DNA from: JBEKZD01 sp050013395
Lineage (GTDB): Bacteria; Verrucomicrobiota; Verrucomicrobiia; Palsa-1439
Direction of reading: 5' to 3'
Length of the DNA stretch: 10,994 nucleotides
Assembly: GCA_050013395.1 (NCBI GenBank)
Contig: JBEKFI010000110.1
Coordinates: forward strand, 1-10,994
In this document: piece by piece, positions 1 to 6,333 of the stretch
How positions within the stretch are numbered: the first letter of the stretch is position 1
How the letters are laid out: every line of letters begins with the position of its first letter
Notes under the pieces: model-generated
What the model saw: only the letters and a program-made list of their open reading frames with translations
Databases searched by the model: none
Told to the model about the DNA's origin: nothing
Translations under genes and position numbers: made by a program

Positions 1-783
1 AGTCTGCTCCAGAACTCGAAGCATTCGCCGTTTCTGCAGGAGATTATAGCTTCGGTAGCGGTTCTGTTGTGCCATCTGCGGCCATTTTGTATAGGGAAAA
101 CTGAAGAGCGGATAGGCCGCAATTTGATCCACGCCTATCTCGATCAGCGTCCTGGCTGCCTGTCTGAGTTCGTCGCGGGTTTGATCGGGTAGTGCAAAGA
201 TGAGATCCACATTGACGCATTTGAAGCCTTTGCCGACGGCGCGCTCGATGGCAACCCTCGCCTCAGCAGCCGTGTACGGCCGGCAGAGCGTGCGCAGATG
301 GCGATCCTGGAGCGCCTCGACGCCAATGCTCAAATGCTCCACGCCCATGGCCGCGATGCTATTCAGGTTTGCAGCGTTCAGGTCGTTTGGGTGGCTTTCC
401 ATGTGGATACTGCACTGCATGTTGAACCTGTGATAGATGTGTTTCAGAATCCTGGCCAGTCCGGTCTGGAGCATCATCGTGGGTGTGCCGCCGCCGATGT
501 AGAAAGAAGTGACGGGTCGGCTTCCGACGATCTCGGCATACCGATCGATTTCTCGAACGACAGCTTCCGTGTATCGTGCCGCCACGGCCGGGTGATAAAG
601 CTCCTTATTGTAAGGACAGTAGGGACAGATTTGGCGGCAGAAGGGGATGTGGAGGTATAATCCGAGACTATCGATGTCCTGAAAGCGTGGCACGAGAGAG
701 AAAGTCCCGCTTCTCAGGGCAAGTTTCTTTTCGTTGAACAGCAATCCGTTTGTTCGACTACGAAGCCAACCTCTAGACCGCAT
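1..783 (-). CDS. HemN/HemW-like radical SAM protein (3' end beyond window)
   Basis: The first 261 residues are visible; the gene runs off the left edge. The start is the ATG at 783-781, preceded by a GAGGTG ribosome-binding site and by an in-frame TGA four codons upstream. The segment LYLHIPFCRQICPYC (about residues 42-56) carries the radical SAM CX3CX2C cluster motif (C49, C53, C56). Residues 95-101 read YIGGGTP, the glycine-rich SAM-binding segment of the HemN/HemW family, and SIGVEALQD (152-160) and NVDLIFALPDQT (191-202) also match conserved family blocks. Family members are coproporphyrinogen III dehydrogenases, heme chaperones or related radical SAM enzymes. Two features are off-type: the fourth cysteine of the HemN-type CX3CX2CXC motif is replaced (CPYCPY), and about 40 residues precede the core where HemW has almost none. 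I therefore call it a family member of unknown reaction rather than hemN or hemW. It lies 122 bp downstream of the DUF2157 gene on the same strand. Confidence 0.85.
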   Translation of the reverse strand, partial: MRSRGWLRSRTNGLLFNEKKLALRSGTFSLVPRFQDIDSLGLYLHIPFCRQICPYCPYNKELYHPAVAARYTEAVVREIDRYAEIVGSRPVTSFYIGGGTPTMMLQTGLARILKHIYHRFNMQCSIHMESHPNDLNAANLNSIAAMGVEHLSIGVEALQDRHLRTLCRPYTAAEARVAIERAVGKGFKCVNVDLIFALPDQTRDELRQAARTLIEIGVDQIAAYPLFSFPYTKWPQMAQQNRYRSYNLLQKRRMLRVLEQT

Positions 784-905
784 CGATGCACCTCAGCTCG
801 ATCCGCCGCAATGCCTTTGCTTAGTGTCAGTCTGGCAGATGTCAGCCACACCCGCCCGAGATGTTTGCCAACGGTGTTCAGAACCCGCCGCCCAACGAGA
901 AGTCC

Positions 906-2237
906 TCATCGAACCACTCCTTTCCGCCGCAACATCATCACGTTGGCCGTTAGAAACCCGGCGCCCACGACGATGAAAGCCACCCCGCGCGCGAGAAAAC
1001 TCAAGTCGCTGTCAAAGAATCGCGCAATAATCAACGCAGACAACGCGAACAGACCTAGGTTCACGTTCTCCAACCGGTTTGCTCGGACGCCAGCCACCAA
1101 CAGCCCCAGGCCGAGCGCAAAAAGGTACACGTTGAACAACGCACGTCCGACCAGTTCGTTTCCACCTGCCGCCGCGAAAACGTACCCGACCACAGCGCAC
1201 AACGGCGCGAGTCCGACCATCACCCGATCAAGATTGTTCCAACTTGCGGCGCGCGCTTCACGCCCCGCCATACACACGGCGGCAATCGGCAGGAGCGCCG
1301 TGATCAAATTCCCTACGACCAAAACCGAGCCGGGCGCCCAAACCTCGCGCCAACCATGATACTGAATCTCTCTCCACGGCGGGCCGAATGTCAGGATGAG
1401 CGCCACCACTCCCAGACCGATTGCGCCCACTGATTGCCAAGGCGACTGCCATCCCGTCGTCGCCTCTTTGAACCAGCGCACACCCGCCAGGTACATGAAC
1501 GCCAGCAAACCCGTGTACATCCCGATCCAGGCACCTCTCATCGTCCCTTCAAGCGCGAACGCAGTCCCCACGCACAGACACAACGCCAGCACCCAGCCAG
1601 TTAGTGCAGAACCCCACTGATACCGTTGCCCGCGCCACAGCCGTGCCATGTGTGGCATTGCCAAGGCCAGCAGCCCCCAGTACCACAACGGCGTTCCCGC
1701 CGGATACGAGTCTGCAGTGCATCCCGCCCACGCGGTCGCTCCGACGAAATACAAACACGCCGCCACATTTGACCGCATCAGATACACGATCGGCAATCCC
1801 AACAGCATCCACGTCAGAAAAAACCGCGCCGTGTCTCCGTGGATCTGGTAAATTTGCGCCACGAGCGAGAGCGTTGACCCGATTGTGAGCGCCCAATACG
1901 TTGCCGCCCCTTCACGCCAAGGCTCTCTCTCCCGCCTTCGCAGCAGCACCCACCCGGCCAGGGCAATCGCAGTGAGTAGCGGAATGAACGCCAGCACCGT
2001 CCGTGTCCCACGGCTCAGATCATCCCAGTTGTGCGCGACCAACAGAATTACGCCCGCACCGATCAACGCGGCCCCGAGGACCCCGAGGATCAGGATCGCC
2101 CATTTTTTCTCGCCGCTTTCTCCCGGTTCACCGAAATGCCGCCGCAGTCGCTCGGTGACCTCCGAAGGTAAGACACCTTCACTCACCAATATCGGGAACT
2201 GCTCGTACAGCCACGCCACGTGCTTTCGATCTTTCAT
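906..2237 (-). CDS. DUF2157 multi-pass membrane protein
   Basis: A 443-aa protein starting at the ATG at 2237, chosen because GGAGG lies 8-9 nt upstream; a longer in-frame ORF reaching 2327 lacks such a site and runs into decayed sequence. Residues 1-45 are cytoplasmic and helical (WLYEQFPILVSEGVLPSEV), followed by a hydrophobic helix (48-67), then HNWDDLSRGTRTVLAFIPLL and SLVAQIYQIHGD (about 123-134), which are hallmarks of the DUF2157 family. About a dozen hydrophobic segments follow to the C-terminus, which ends in a basic LRRKGVVR. DUF2157 proteins are integral membrane proteins of unknown function and often lie beside DUF4401 or GDYXXLXY-protein genes; neither is visible here. The start codon overlaps the stop of the upstream decayed ORF as ATGA, so translation could be coupled. 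Family call firm, role unknown. Confidence 0.9.
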   Translation of the reverse strand: MKDRKHVAWLYEQFPILVSEGVLPSEVTERLRRHFGEPGESGEKKWAILILGVLGAALIGAGVILLVAHNWDDLSRGTRTVLAFIPLLTAIALAGWVLLRRREREPWREGAATYWALTIGSTLSLVAQIYQIHGDTARFFLTWMLLGLPIVYLMRSNVAACLYFVGATAWAGCTADSYPAGTPLWYWGLLALAMPHMARLWRGQRYQWGSALTGWVLALCLCVGTAFALEGTMRGAWIGMYTGLLAFMYLAGVRWFKEATTGWQSPWQSVGAIGLGVVALILTFGPPWREIQYHGWREVWAPGSVLVVGNLITALLPIAAVCMAGREARAASWNNLDRVMVGLAPLCAVVGYVFAAAGGNELVGRALFNVYLFALGLGLLVAGVRANRLENVNLGLFALSALIIARFFDSDLSFLARGVAFIVVGAGFLTANVMMLRRKGVVR

Positions 2238-2557
2238 GACTTTATCCTCCCGCGAACGCCGGCTTCTGCCGGCATTTGTAAATCGCGCTCCCTTCCGCAG
2301 CAATACTTTTTGACGGGTTTCGGCCAATGATCTGTTCGCGCTTGTTGTCGCGGCGATAGGTCAACCCGAGTTTCACCCCGAACAATGCCGGCATCCAGCC
2401 AACAGTGAGAAGTCCGCAGCAACTCGCCTCGTGTGCCAGCCGCTACCGTCGTCAGGGGCAACACGCTGAACCGCAGCATCGCCCGTTTCGGTACACGGGG
2501 TCGTTCCCGTGTCACGCGGACGTTTTCACCGGACGGAAGTATCAGCAGGACTTTCAT
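2234..2557 (-). pseudogene. N-terminal remnant of a B12-binding/radical SAM protein
   Basis: An ATG at 2557, preceded by GAGG, opens a 107-aa frame. Its first 40 residues (2557-2438) begin MKVLLILPSGENVRVT and continue through PRVPKRAMLRFSVLPLTTVAA. This resembles the start of cobalamin-binding-domain radical SAM proteins, where a first Rossmann strand (MKVLLILP) is followed by an xVPKRxMLRFSxLPLTTVAA-type segment. After TTVAA the similarity stops abruptly: the remaining 67 residues are low-quality sequence with no DXHXXG cobalamin motif and no radical SAM cysteine cluster. The frame ends in TGA overlapping the DUF2157 ATG (ATGA). A full-length member would be several hundred residues, so I read this as a truncated gene left by a deletion. 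Family assignment is from memory of the motif and is moderate; it could instead be a short expressed leader ORF. Confidence 0.5.
2255..2276 (-). repeat. GC-rich hairpin just upstream of the DUF2157 ribosome-binding site
   Basis: Two GCCGGC blocks separated by four bases (AGAA on the minus strand) form a 6-bp stem, extended by one G-T wobble and two A-T pairs. It lies directly before the GGAGG of the DUF2157 gene, inside the decayed ORF. It may be a small interspersed palindrome or may influence translation of the downstream gene. Nothing in the sequence decides between these. Confidence 0.4.
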
Positions 2558-2625
2558 AAACTGCCTCGGTTTCATAGGTCCGAACACCTCAAGCGACGGT
2601 AGGCACGCGCGGCGTGGCCTGCAGG

Positions 2626-3789
2626 TCATTTCAGGTAACCCGTCAATCGTTTGACCAGAAGCTTGTCGCAGTCTTCCCTCGAAGTCGGCTTGACATTCTG
2701 GTAATCGGGTTGATGCGAATTCTGCATATCCACGATCACCCACTCGCCTTTCCGGTCGCACACGACGAAATGCACAATTCCTTGCTCCCAGTGTTTGGGG
2801 TTAAAGACATAGTCCGCATACAGAACGTAGTCCGCATCCGCCGGATTCTTCTTTGCATAATCCCGGAACTCACGCGCCATGTCCCATAATGCTTTCAGCT
2901 CATTGGGATCATCATGAGTAGCCTTGAGCAATACGGATTGCTTTGCCGGCACTGCCTTGCACAGTCCCGCATCGGTGATCATCTTCGCAAGGTCGGCGGC
3001 ACTCGCAGCATCTGCCGCATTTCCACCAATCCGAACCGGAAAAACCACCAAGGTCACATTGGGCATCGCTTTCTTCATTTCCTTTTGGCGTTCGGGGAGA
3101 GGCGTCCTTTCGTTTTCGGGGGGCGTTCCGCTCCGCTCGTCCATAAGCGCCGCCATCTTGCCGGGCTTGGCGGCCTTGGCGGTTTCCTCATTGAGGCTCA
3201 ACTGCGGACTCAACCGCTCGACGAGAAGGACAGACAAGGTCATTGGCTCTATGGATTCCAGACGCTTGACCGCTGCATCCTGCGGCGTCTGGCGGTCGAT
3301 CCAGACCACCGCACCGGTCTTATCGACGACAACCCCACGCAGCTCGTCCAAGCCTGTTTGACGATTGCCATTGTATTCGGCGTACAACGCATACTCTGTT
3401 GTGATTGGGTTCTTCCTGATAAACTCACCGAGAGAAACGGCCAGACGTTCCATGTCGGTCTTATCTTCAGAGTTGAATGCAGCTTTCCCCAGTTCGATAT
3501 TCTTCAAGCCTTGCCGCTCGAGCAGCCATCCGACAACTTCCGTGACGCGATCGAACGGCCTGCCGGCGACTCGTATCGGGAGAATAGTGAGTGACGCTTC
3601 CGGCCCTTTGGATTTCATCAGCTCCAGTCTCGTTTGCTGTTCTGGCGAGACGCTTGGTTTCTGCGGAGCTTCTTGTGCAGACGTCCACCCTGAGGTAAAA
3701 AGGACGCTGAGAAGCACTCCGAAAACTCCTGTCTTCCACGCGCTCCATACCGCTTGTTTTATGTTTTTGTTTCCAACCCTGTTTTTCAT
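2626..3789 (-). CDS. Exported protein with two tandem related domains, function unknown
   Basis: A 387-aa protein starting at the ATG at 3789, with AAGGAGC about 6 nt upstream. The N-terminus is a signal-peptide pattern: basic residues (MKNRVGNKNIK), a hydrophobic core (about 20-32) and a likely cleavage after TSA (38), so it should be periplasmic or secreted. The mature part has two similar halves. Residues 66-195 contain SLTILPIRVAGR, then LGEFIRKNP, then EYALYAEY, then GVVVDKTGAVVWID, then LLVERL. Residues 245-385 contain VTLVVFPVRIGG, then MAREFRDYAKKNP, then DYVLYADY, then HFVVCDRKGEWVIVD, then LLVKRLTGYL. A charged linker rich in Pro, Glu and Lys (about 198-242) joins them. I do not recognise the domain. 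It lies downstream of two small membrane-protein genes on the same strand, suggesting a shared envelope role. Confidence 0.8.
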   Translation of the reverse strand: MKNRVGNKNIKQAVWSAWKTGVFGVLLSVLFTSGWTSAQEAPQKPSVSPEQQTRLELMKSKGPEASLTILPIRVAGRPFDRVTEVVGWLLERQGLKNIELGKAAFNSEDKTDMERLAVSLGEFIRKNPITTEYALYAEYNGNRQTGLDELRGVVVDKTGAVVWIDRQTPQDAAVKRLESIEPMTLSVLLVERLSPQLSLNEETAKAAKPGKMAALMDERSGTPPENERTPLPERQKEMKKAMPNVTLVVFPVRIGGNAADAASAADLAKMITDAGLCKAVPAKQSVLLKATHDDPNELKALWDMAREFRDYAKKNPADADYVLYADYVFNPKHWEQGIVHFVVCDRKGEWVIVDMQNSHQPDYQNVKPTSREDCDKLLVKRLTGYLK

Positions 3790-3851
3790 AACTTGCTCCT
3801 TTCTTGTTTCGTGTTTTGTTATCGAATCCTATTTTTCACGACTTGCTCCTG
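3782..3851 (-). repeat. Duplicated ribosome-binding site and start-codon region
   Basis: On the minus strand AGGAGCAAGTTATGAAAAA (3800-3782), the start region of the exported-protein gene, has a near copy AGGAGCAAGTCGTGAAAAA (3851-3833) about 51 bp upstream; 17 of 19 bases agree. The similarity continues for two codons (AACAGG versus AATAGG). The upstream copy would start a GTG mini-ORF of six codons (MKNRIR, stop). It looks like a partial tandem duplication of the translation start, and might act as a short leader ORF. Confidence 0.55.
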
Positions 3852-3948
3852 CTGTGAAGCTGCCTGACCGCGCGGCTCACCGGCAGGCGAGGCCGCAAGC
3901 TTGGGCGAGCAATCGGGTTGTCGTTGATAGGACAAAGACATGGCGCAC

Positions 3949-4314
3949 TCAAGAACCGGCTCGAAGTTCCCGCCTGTGCAGCCAATTCAGTAGAAACAGA
4001 ACACCGATGAGAAACAGCGGGCCGGATATCACCAGGCAAACAGACCAAGGAAACCTCCCCCAAGACCAAACCAGATACAGCACGCCAAGCGCGGGGAACA
4101 CGATTCCGCCAACCCATTCCCAGCGCCACGACATGGCGAGTACGATGAGAATGATTCCCGTTGGTATCAGATGCATCAGCAGAGCCAGGATTGTTTTCCA
4201 GAACCCAAAGCCCTCACCAAACACATCGAGGGCAAAGATGCTGATGAAGGCGGTGAACAGAATCCCGAGAATCCTCGGTGCCCAGAACAAGAGTCGTTTC
4301 ATAGGTTGTTTCAT
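3949..4314 (-). CDS. Small four-helix membrane protein (conserved hypothetical type)
   Basis: A 121-aa protein starting at the ATG at 4314, preceded by a strong GGAGG 8 nt upstream; a second Met at residue 5 is possible but worse placed. Four hydrophobic segments are visible: about 12-30 (ILGILFTAFISIFALDVFG), 39-60, 66-83 (WVGGIVFPALGVLYLVW) and 90-110 (CLVISGPLFLIGVLFLLNWL), followed by a basic tail LHRRELRAGS. The WRWEWVGG and WGRFPWS motifs recall a family of small bacterial membrane proteins of unknown function that I have seen annotated only as hypothetical. It follows the 64-aa membrane-protein gene by 66 bp and precedes the exported two-domain protein by 159 bp, so the three probably form one transcription unit. 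Confidence 0.8.
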   Translation of the reverse strand: MKQPMKRLLFWAPRILGILFTAFISIFALDVFGEGFGFWKTILALLMHLIPTGIILIVLAMSWRWEWVGGIVFPALGVLYLVWSWGRFPWSVCLVISGPLFLIGVLFLLNWLHRRELRAGS

Positions 4315-4380
4315 GATGCTTACCTCCTACTGATTATGGTGTTGTTGGTTTGGTAGCATTCCTTTCCTTATCTCTTAGTG

Positions 4381-4575
4381 TCAGCACTGCACTGCATTGC
4401 GGCGCTGCGGCCAGAGCAGGATTGCCGTGCAGGCGAGCGTGAATGCCAGCAGGAAGGTGTCGATTTCGCAGAGTCTCGTTTGCCACTCGGGTGGGTGACG
4501 CATGATCGGGATGGCAATCGCAGCTACAGCCGCCGCCAGCATTGCCGCACTTGGAAGTCGTTGTGATGTTTTCAT
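4381..4575 (-). CDS. Small two-helix membrane protein, first gene of the divergent unit
   Basis: A 64-aa protein. The ATG at 4575 is chosen over an in-frame ATG at 4653 because GGAGA sits 6-7 nt upstream and because the extra 26 residues are not membrane-protein-like. Two hydrophobic segments are seen: residues 10-25 (AAMLAAAVAAIAIPIM) and 43-55 (LAFTLACTAILLW), with a short charged loop (RHPPEWQTRLCEID) between them. No family recognised. It is the gene closest to the divergent EBP gene and lies just behind a -24/-12-like promoter, so it may be the first target of that regulator. Being short and unmatched, its reality rests on the start signals and hydrophobic pattern. Confidence 0.6.
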   Translation of the reverse strand: MKTSQRLPSAAMLAAAVAAIAIPIMRHPPEWQTRLCEIDTFLLAFTLACTAILLWPQRRNAVQC

Positions 4576-4599
4576 TTTTTGTCTCCGTGTCGGCCTTAC

Positions 4600-4614
4600 G
4601 CCTGTCTTATGCCA
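4600..4614 (-). promoter_or_regulatory. Candidate sigma-54 (-24/-12) promoter
   Basis: The minus strand reads TTGGCATAAGACAGGCG from 4615. Against the sigma-54 consensus TGGCAC-N5-TTGC it keeps the invariant GG and GC with exact 12-nt spacing (TGGCAT, 5 nt, AGGC); three of the less strict positions differ. Initiation about 12 nt downstream, near 4588, would leave a very short leader just containing the GGAGA of the 64-aa protein gene. A sigma-54 activator gene begins about 100 bp away on the other strand, which raises plausibility. One motif match alone is weak evidence. Confidence 0.4.
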
Positions 4615-4710
4615 AGTTCTGAGACTGGACGGTTGTGCTTGGTAATGCAACACTTCTGGAGTTGGTCGTCTTAGGAGAATACTATTGCATAGACAATTTC
4701 TGTATAACTG

Positions 4711-6204
4711 ATGTACAGTGAACGCATGAGCATGAGTAAGAATCTATCGGATGCCGACCGAGGTTTTTTCCAACTTGTGGCAAAGGCGGTGGCGTGTAAT
4801 CCGTTCGAGGATCGGTATCTGGATCTGCTGACCCAAATCGCCGGTGACCCGAAGGCGTCTGGCGCGGAACAGGACAAGCTGGTTGCCGAACGTGTGAAAG
4901 AGTGCGTGCAGAAGTTGGAGGCCGACAACGCGGCGAGCGTGAAACAATATGCAGACGCCGACCGTGAAGTGTTACACGACGCTTTGTTGTTCGACGTGTT
5001 TCACCGGTTTTATCCAGCGTTCGACCAGCTCATTGCCGACCAGATCGCAGCGGATGACAAATTGGTGCCCGTGCCGTTCGCGGAAGAAGTGTTGCGGCTG
5101 CTGGCGCGGCGTGGGTTCAACGCCGAAGAGGCGCGGCGGTACTTCGCCATTATCTACCAAATCCGTCGGGCGTACTTTTTCATCGATCGCGGCTTGGTCG
5201 GACGCAGCGATTGCATGAAGGAATTGCGGCGACGGCTGTGGAACAACGTGTTCACGCACGACATCCGTCTTTACGAACGCCATCTATGGAACCGCATGGA
5301 AGATTTCTCCACGTTGCTGCTTGGCGAGACGGGCACGGGCAAGGGGACGGCAGCGGCGGCCATTGGCCGGTCGGGATTCATTCCGTTCGACGAAAAGAAA
5401 GGTTGTTTTGCGGAGAGTTTCACGCGGAGTTTCGTCGCGCTGAATCTCTCGCAATTTCCGGAGGCGCTCATTGAGTCGGAGTTGTTCGGTCACAAGAAGG
5501 GCGCGTTCACGGGCGCGGTCGAGGTGCACGAAGGCGTGTTTGCCCGATGCAGTGCGCACGGCGCGATTTTTCTCGACGAAATCGGTGAGGTAAGCGTGCC
5601 GGTGCAGATCAAATTGTTACAGGTCTTGCAGGAACGGACGTTTTCGCCGGTCGGCAGCCACGAGCGGTTGCGGTTCCGGGGCCGTGTGATCGCCGCAACA
5701 AATCGTCCGCTGGAAAAACTGCGCAGCGGTGGGCAGATCCGCGACGATTTCTTTTATCGGCTCTGCTCGGACGTGCTCACCGTCCCGCCGTTGCGGCAGC
5801 GGATTCAGGAAGACCCACGAGAACTGGACGACCTCATCGTGTTGATTGTCACGCGGCTCACCGGCGAATCTTCCGAGGAAATGGTTCGGGCAGTACGTAA
5901 ATCAATCGATTCATCGCTGGGGAACAACTACGCGTGGCCGGGCAACGTTCGCGAGTTGGAGCAGGCCGTGCGCCGCATCTTGCTCACGCGCCATTACGAG
6001 GGCGACCGCAAAGCCATCGCGCCTGATTTGCGCGCGCGGTTGCAGGCGGGAATTGAGGACGGCTTGCTCGACGCCGATGCATTGCTGGCGGGCTACTGTG
6101 CGTTGCTTCACGAGCGACACGGTACCTACGAAGAAGTCGCCCGCCGCACGAACCTCGACCGCCGCACCGTGAAAGCGTACATCGACAAACACAAGCCATC
6201 GTGA
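4711..6204 (+). CDS. Sigma-54-dependent transcriptional regulator (bacterial enhancer-binding protein)
   Basis: A 497-aa protein. Residues 1-190 form a largely helical N-terminal domain that I do not recognise; it lacks the receiver aspartate pattern, and I see no GAF or PAS signature. The AAA+ domain (about 195-425) has Walker A GETGTGKG (205-212), the sigma-54 contact loop GAFTGA (264-269), Walker B AIFLDEIGE (285-293), AATNRPL (328-334), arginine-finger region RDDFFYRL (344-351) and sensor II WPGNVRELEQ (409-418). A C-terminal helix-turn-helix lies at about 473-492 (YEEVARRTNLDRRTVKAYID). It should remodel sigma-54 RNA polymerase closed complexes with ATP and bind upstream DNA sites. The base after the Walker lysine encodes Gly where Glu is usual. 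The start is uncertain: no ATG at 4711, 4726 or 4732 has a good ribosome-binding site, and 4726 or 4732 could be the real one. It is divergent from the small membrane-protein genes. Confidence 0.9.
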   Translation: MYSERMSMSKNLSDADRGFFQLVAKAVACNPFEDRYLDLLTQIAGDPKASGAEQDKLVAERVKECVQKLEADNAASVKQYADADREVLHDALLFDVFHRFYPAFDQLIADQIAADDKLVPVPFAEEVLRLLARRGFNAEEARRYFAIIYQIRRAYFFIDRGLVGRSDCMKELRRRLWNNVFTHDIRLYERHLWNRMEDFSTLLLGETGTGKGTAAAAIGRSGFIPFDEKKGCFAESFTRSFVALNLSQFPEALIESELFGHKKGAFTGAVEVHEGVFARCSAHGAIFLDEIGEVSVPVQIKLLQVLQERTFSPVGSHERLRFRGRVIAATNRPLEKLRSGGQIRDDFFYRLCSDVLTVPPLRQRIQEDPRELDDLIVLIVTRLTGESSEEMVRAVRKSIDSSLGNNYAWPGNVRELEQAVRRILLTRHYEGDRKAIAPDLRARLQAGIEDGLLDADALLAGYCALLHERHGTYEEVARRTNLDRRTVKAYIDKHKPS

Positions 6205-6306
6205 AGTACGCGGCTGCTTACAGAATGGGAATTCCCCGGCGGAAAAGTCGCCAGCGGCGAGCAATTCAACGCGGCTTACATCATAGAAGCGCATTCCTAT
6301 CAGTAG
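6205..6306 (+). pseudogene. Nudix (MutT-like) hydrolase fragment
   Basis: Immediately after the regulator stop, in the same frame, the sequence encodes LLTEWEFPGGKVASGEQF and then NAAYIIEAHSYQ before a TAG at 6304-6306. WEFPGGKV-x-SGE is the characteristic opening of the Nudix box in MutT-type 8-oxo-dGTP diphosphatases (G-x5-E). The REXXEEXG half of the catalytic box is missing: where REL-EE is expected the text reads IIEAHS. There is no start codon or upstream Nudix N-terminus, because the regulator C-terminus ends just before it. I read it as a short remnant of a Nudix gene disrupted when the regulator came to lie beside it, or as deletion scar. Confidence 0.55.
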
Positions 6307-6333
6307 TACAATTACCTACTTGAGGTGATAGTC

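Noticed and set aside
811..1359. A 182-codon open frame on the plus strand
   Set aside because: It is antisense to the DUF2157 gene, with low-complexity Arg/Pro/Thr-rich translation.
2234..2761. A 175-codon minus-strand ORF taken as an intact gene
   Set aside because: Its first 45 codons overlap the 3' end of the exported-protein gene in another frame, and only the 40 residues from 2557 look like protein; treated as a remnant instead.
3855..3900. GC-rich dyads (GCCTG...CAGGC and GCGGCTC...GAGGCCGC) as a further palindromic repeat
   Set aside because: Imperfect, short arms and no second copy in the window.
3365..4333. A 322-codon open frame on the plus strand
   Set aside because: It runs antisense through the exported-protein start, the intergenic gap and the whole four-helix membrane protein; it has no domain and no ribosome-binding site.
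4632..4653. GTTGTGC...GCAACAC as an EBP-binding upstream site
   Set aside because: The two arms are not true reverse complements; too weak to call.
4679..4718. A housekeeping promoter and operator for the regulator (TATAAC at 4703-4708; CTGTA...TACAG dyad at 4700-4718)
   Set aside because: No acceptable -35 element at 16-18 nt spacing, and the dyad has only 5-bp arms; either could arise by chance.
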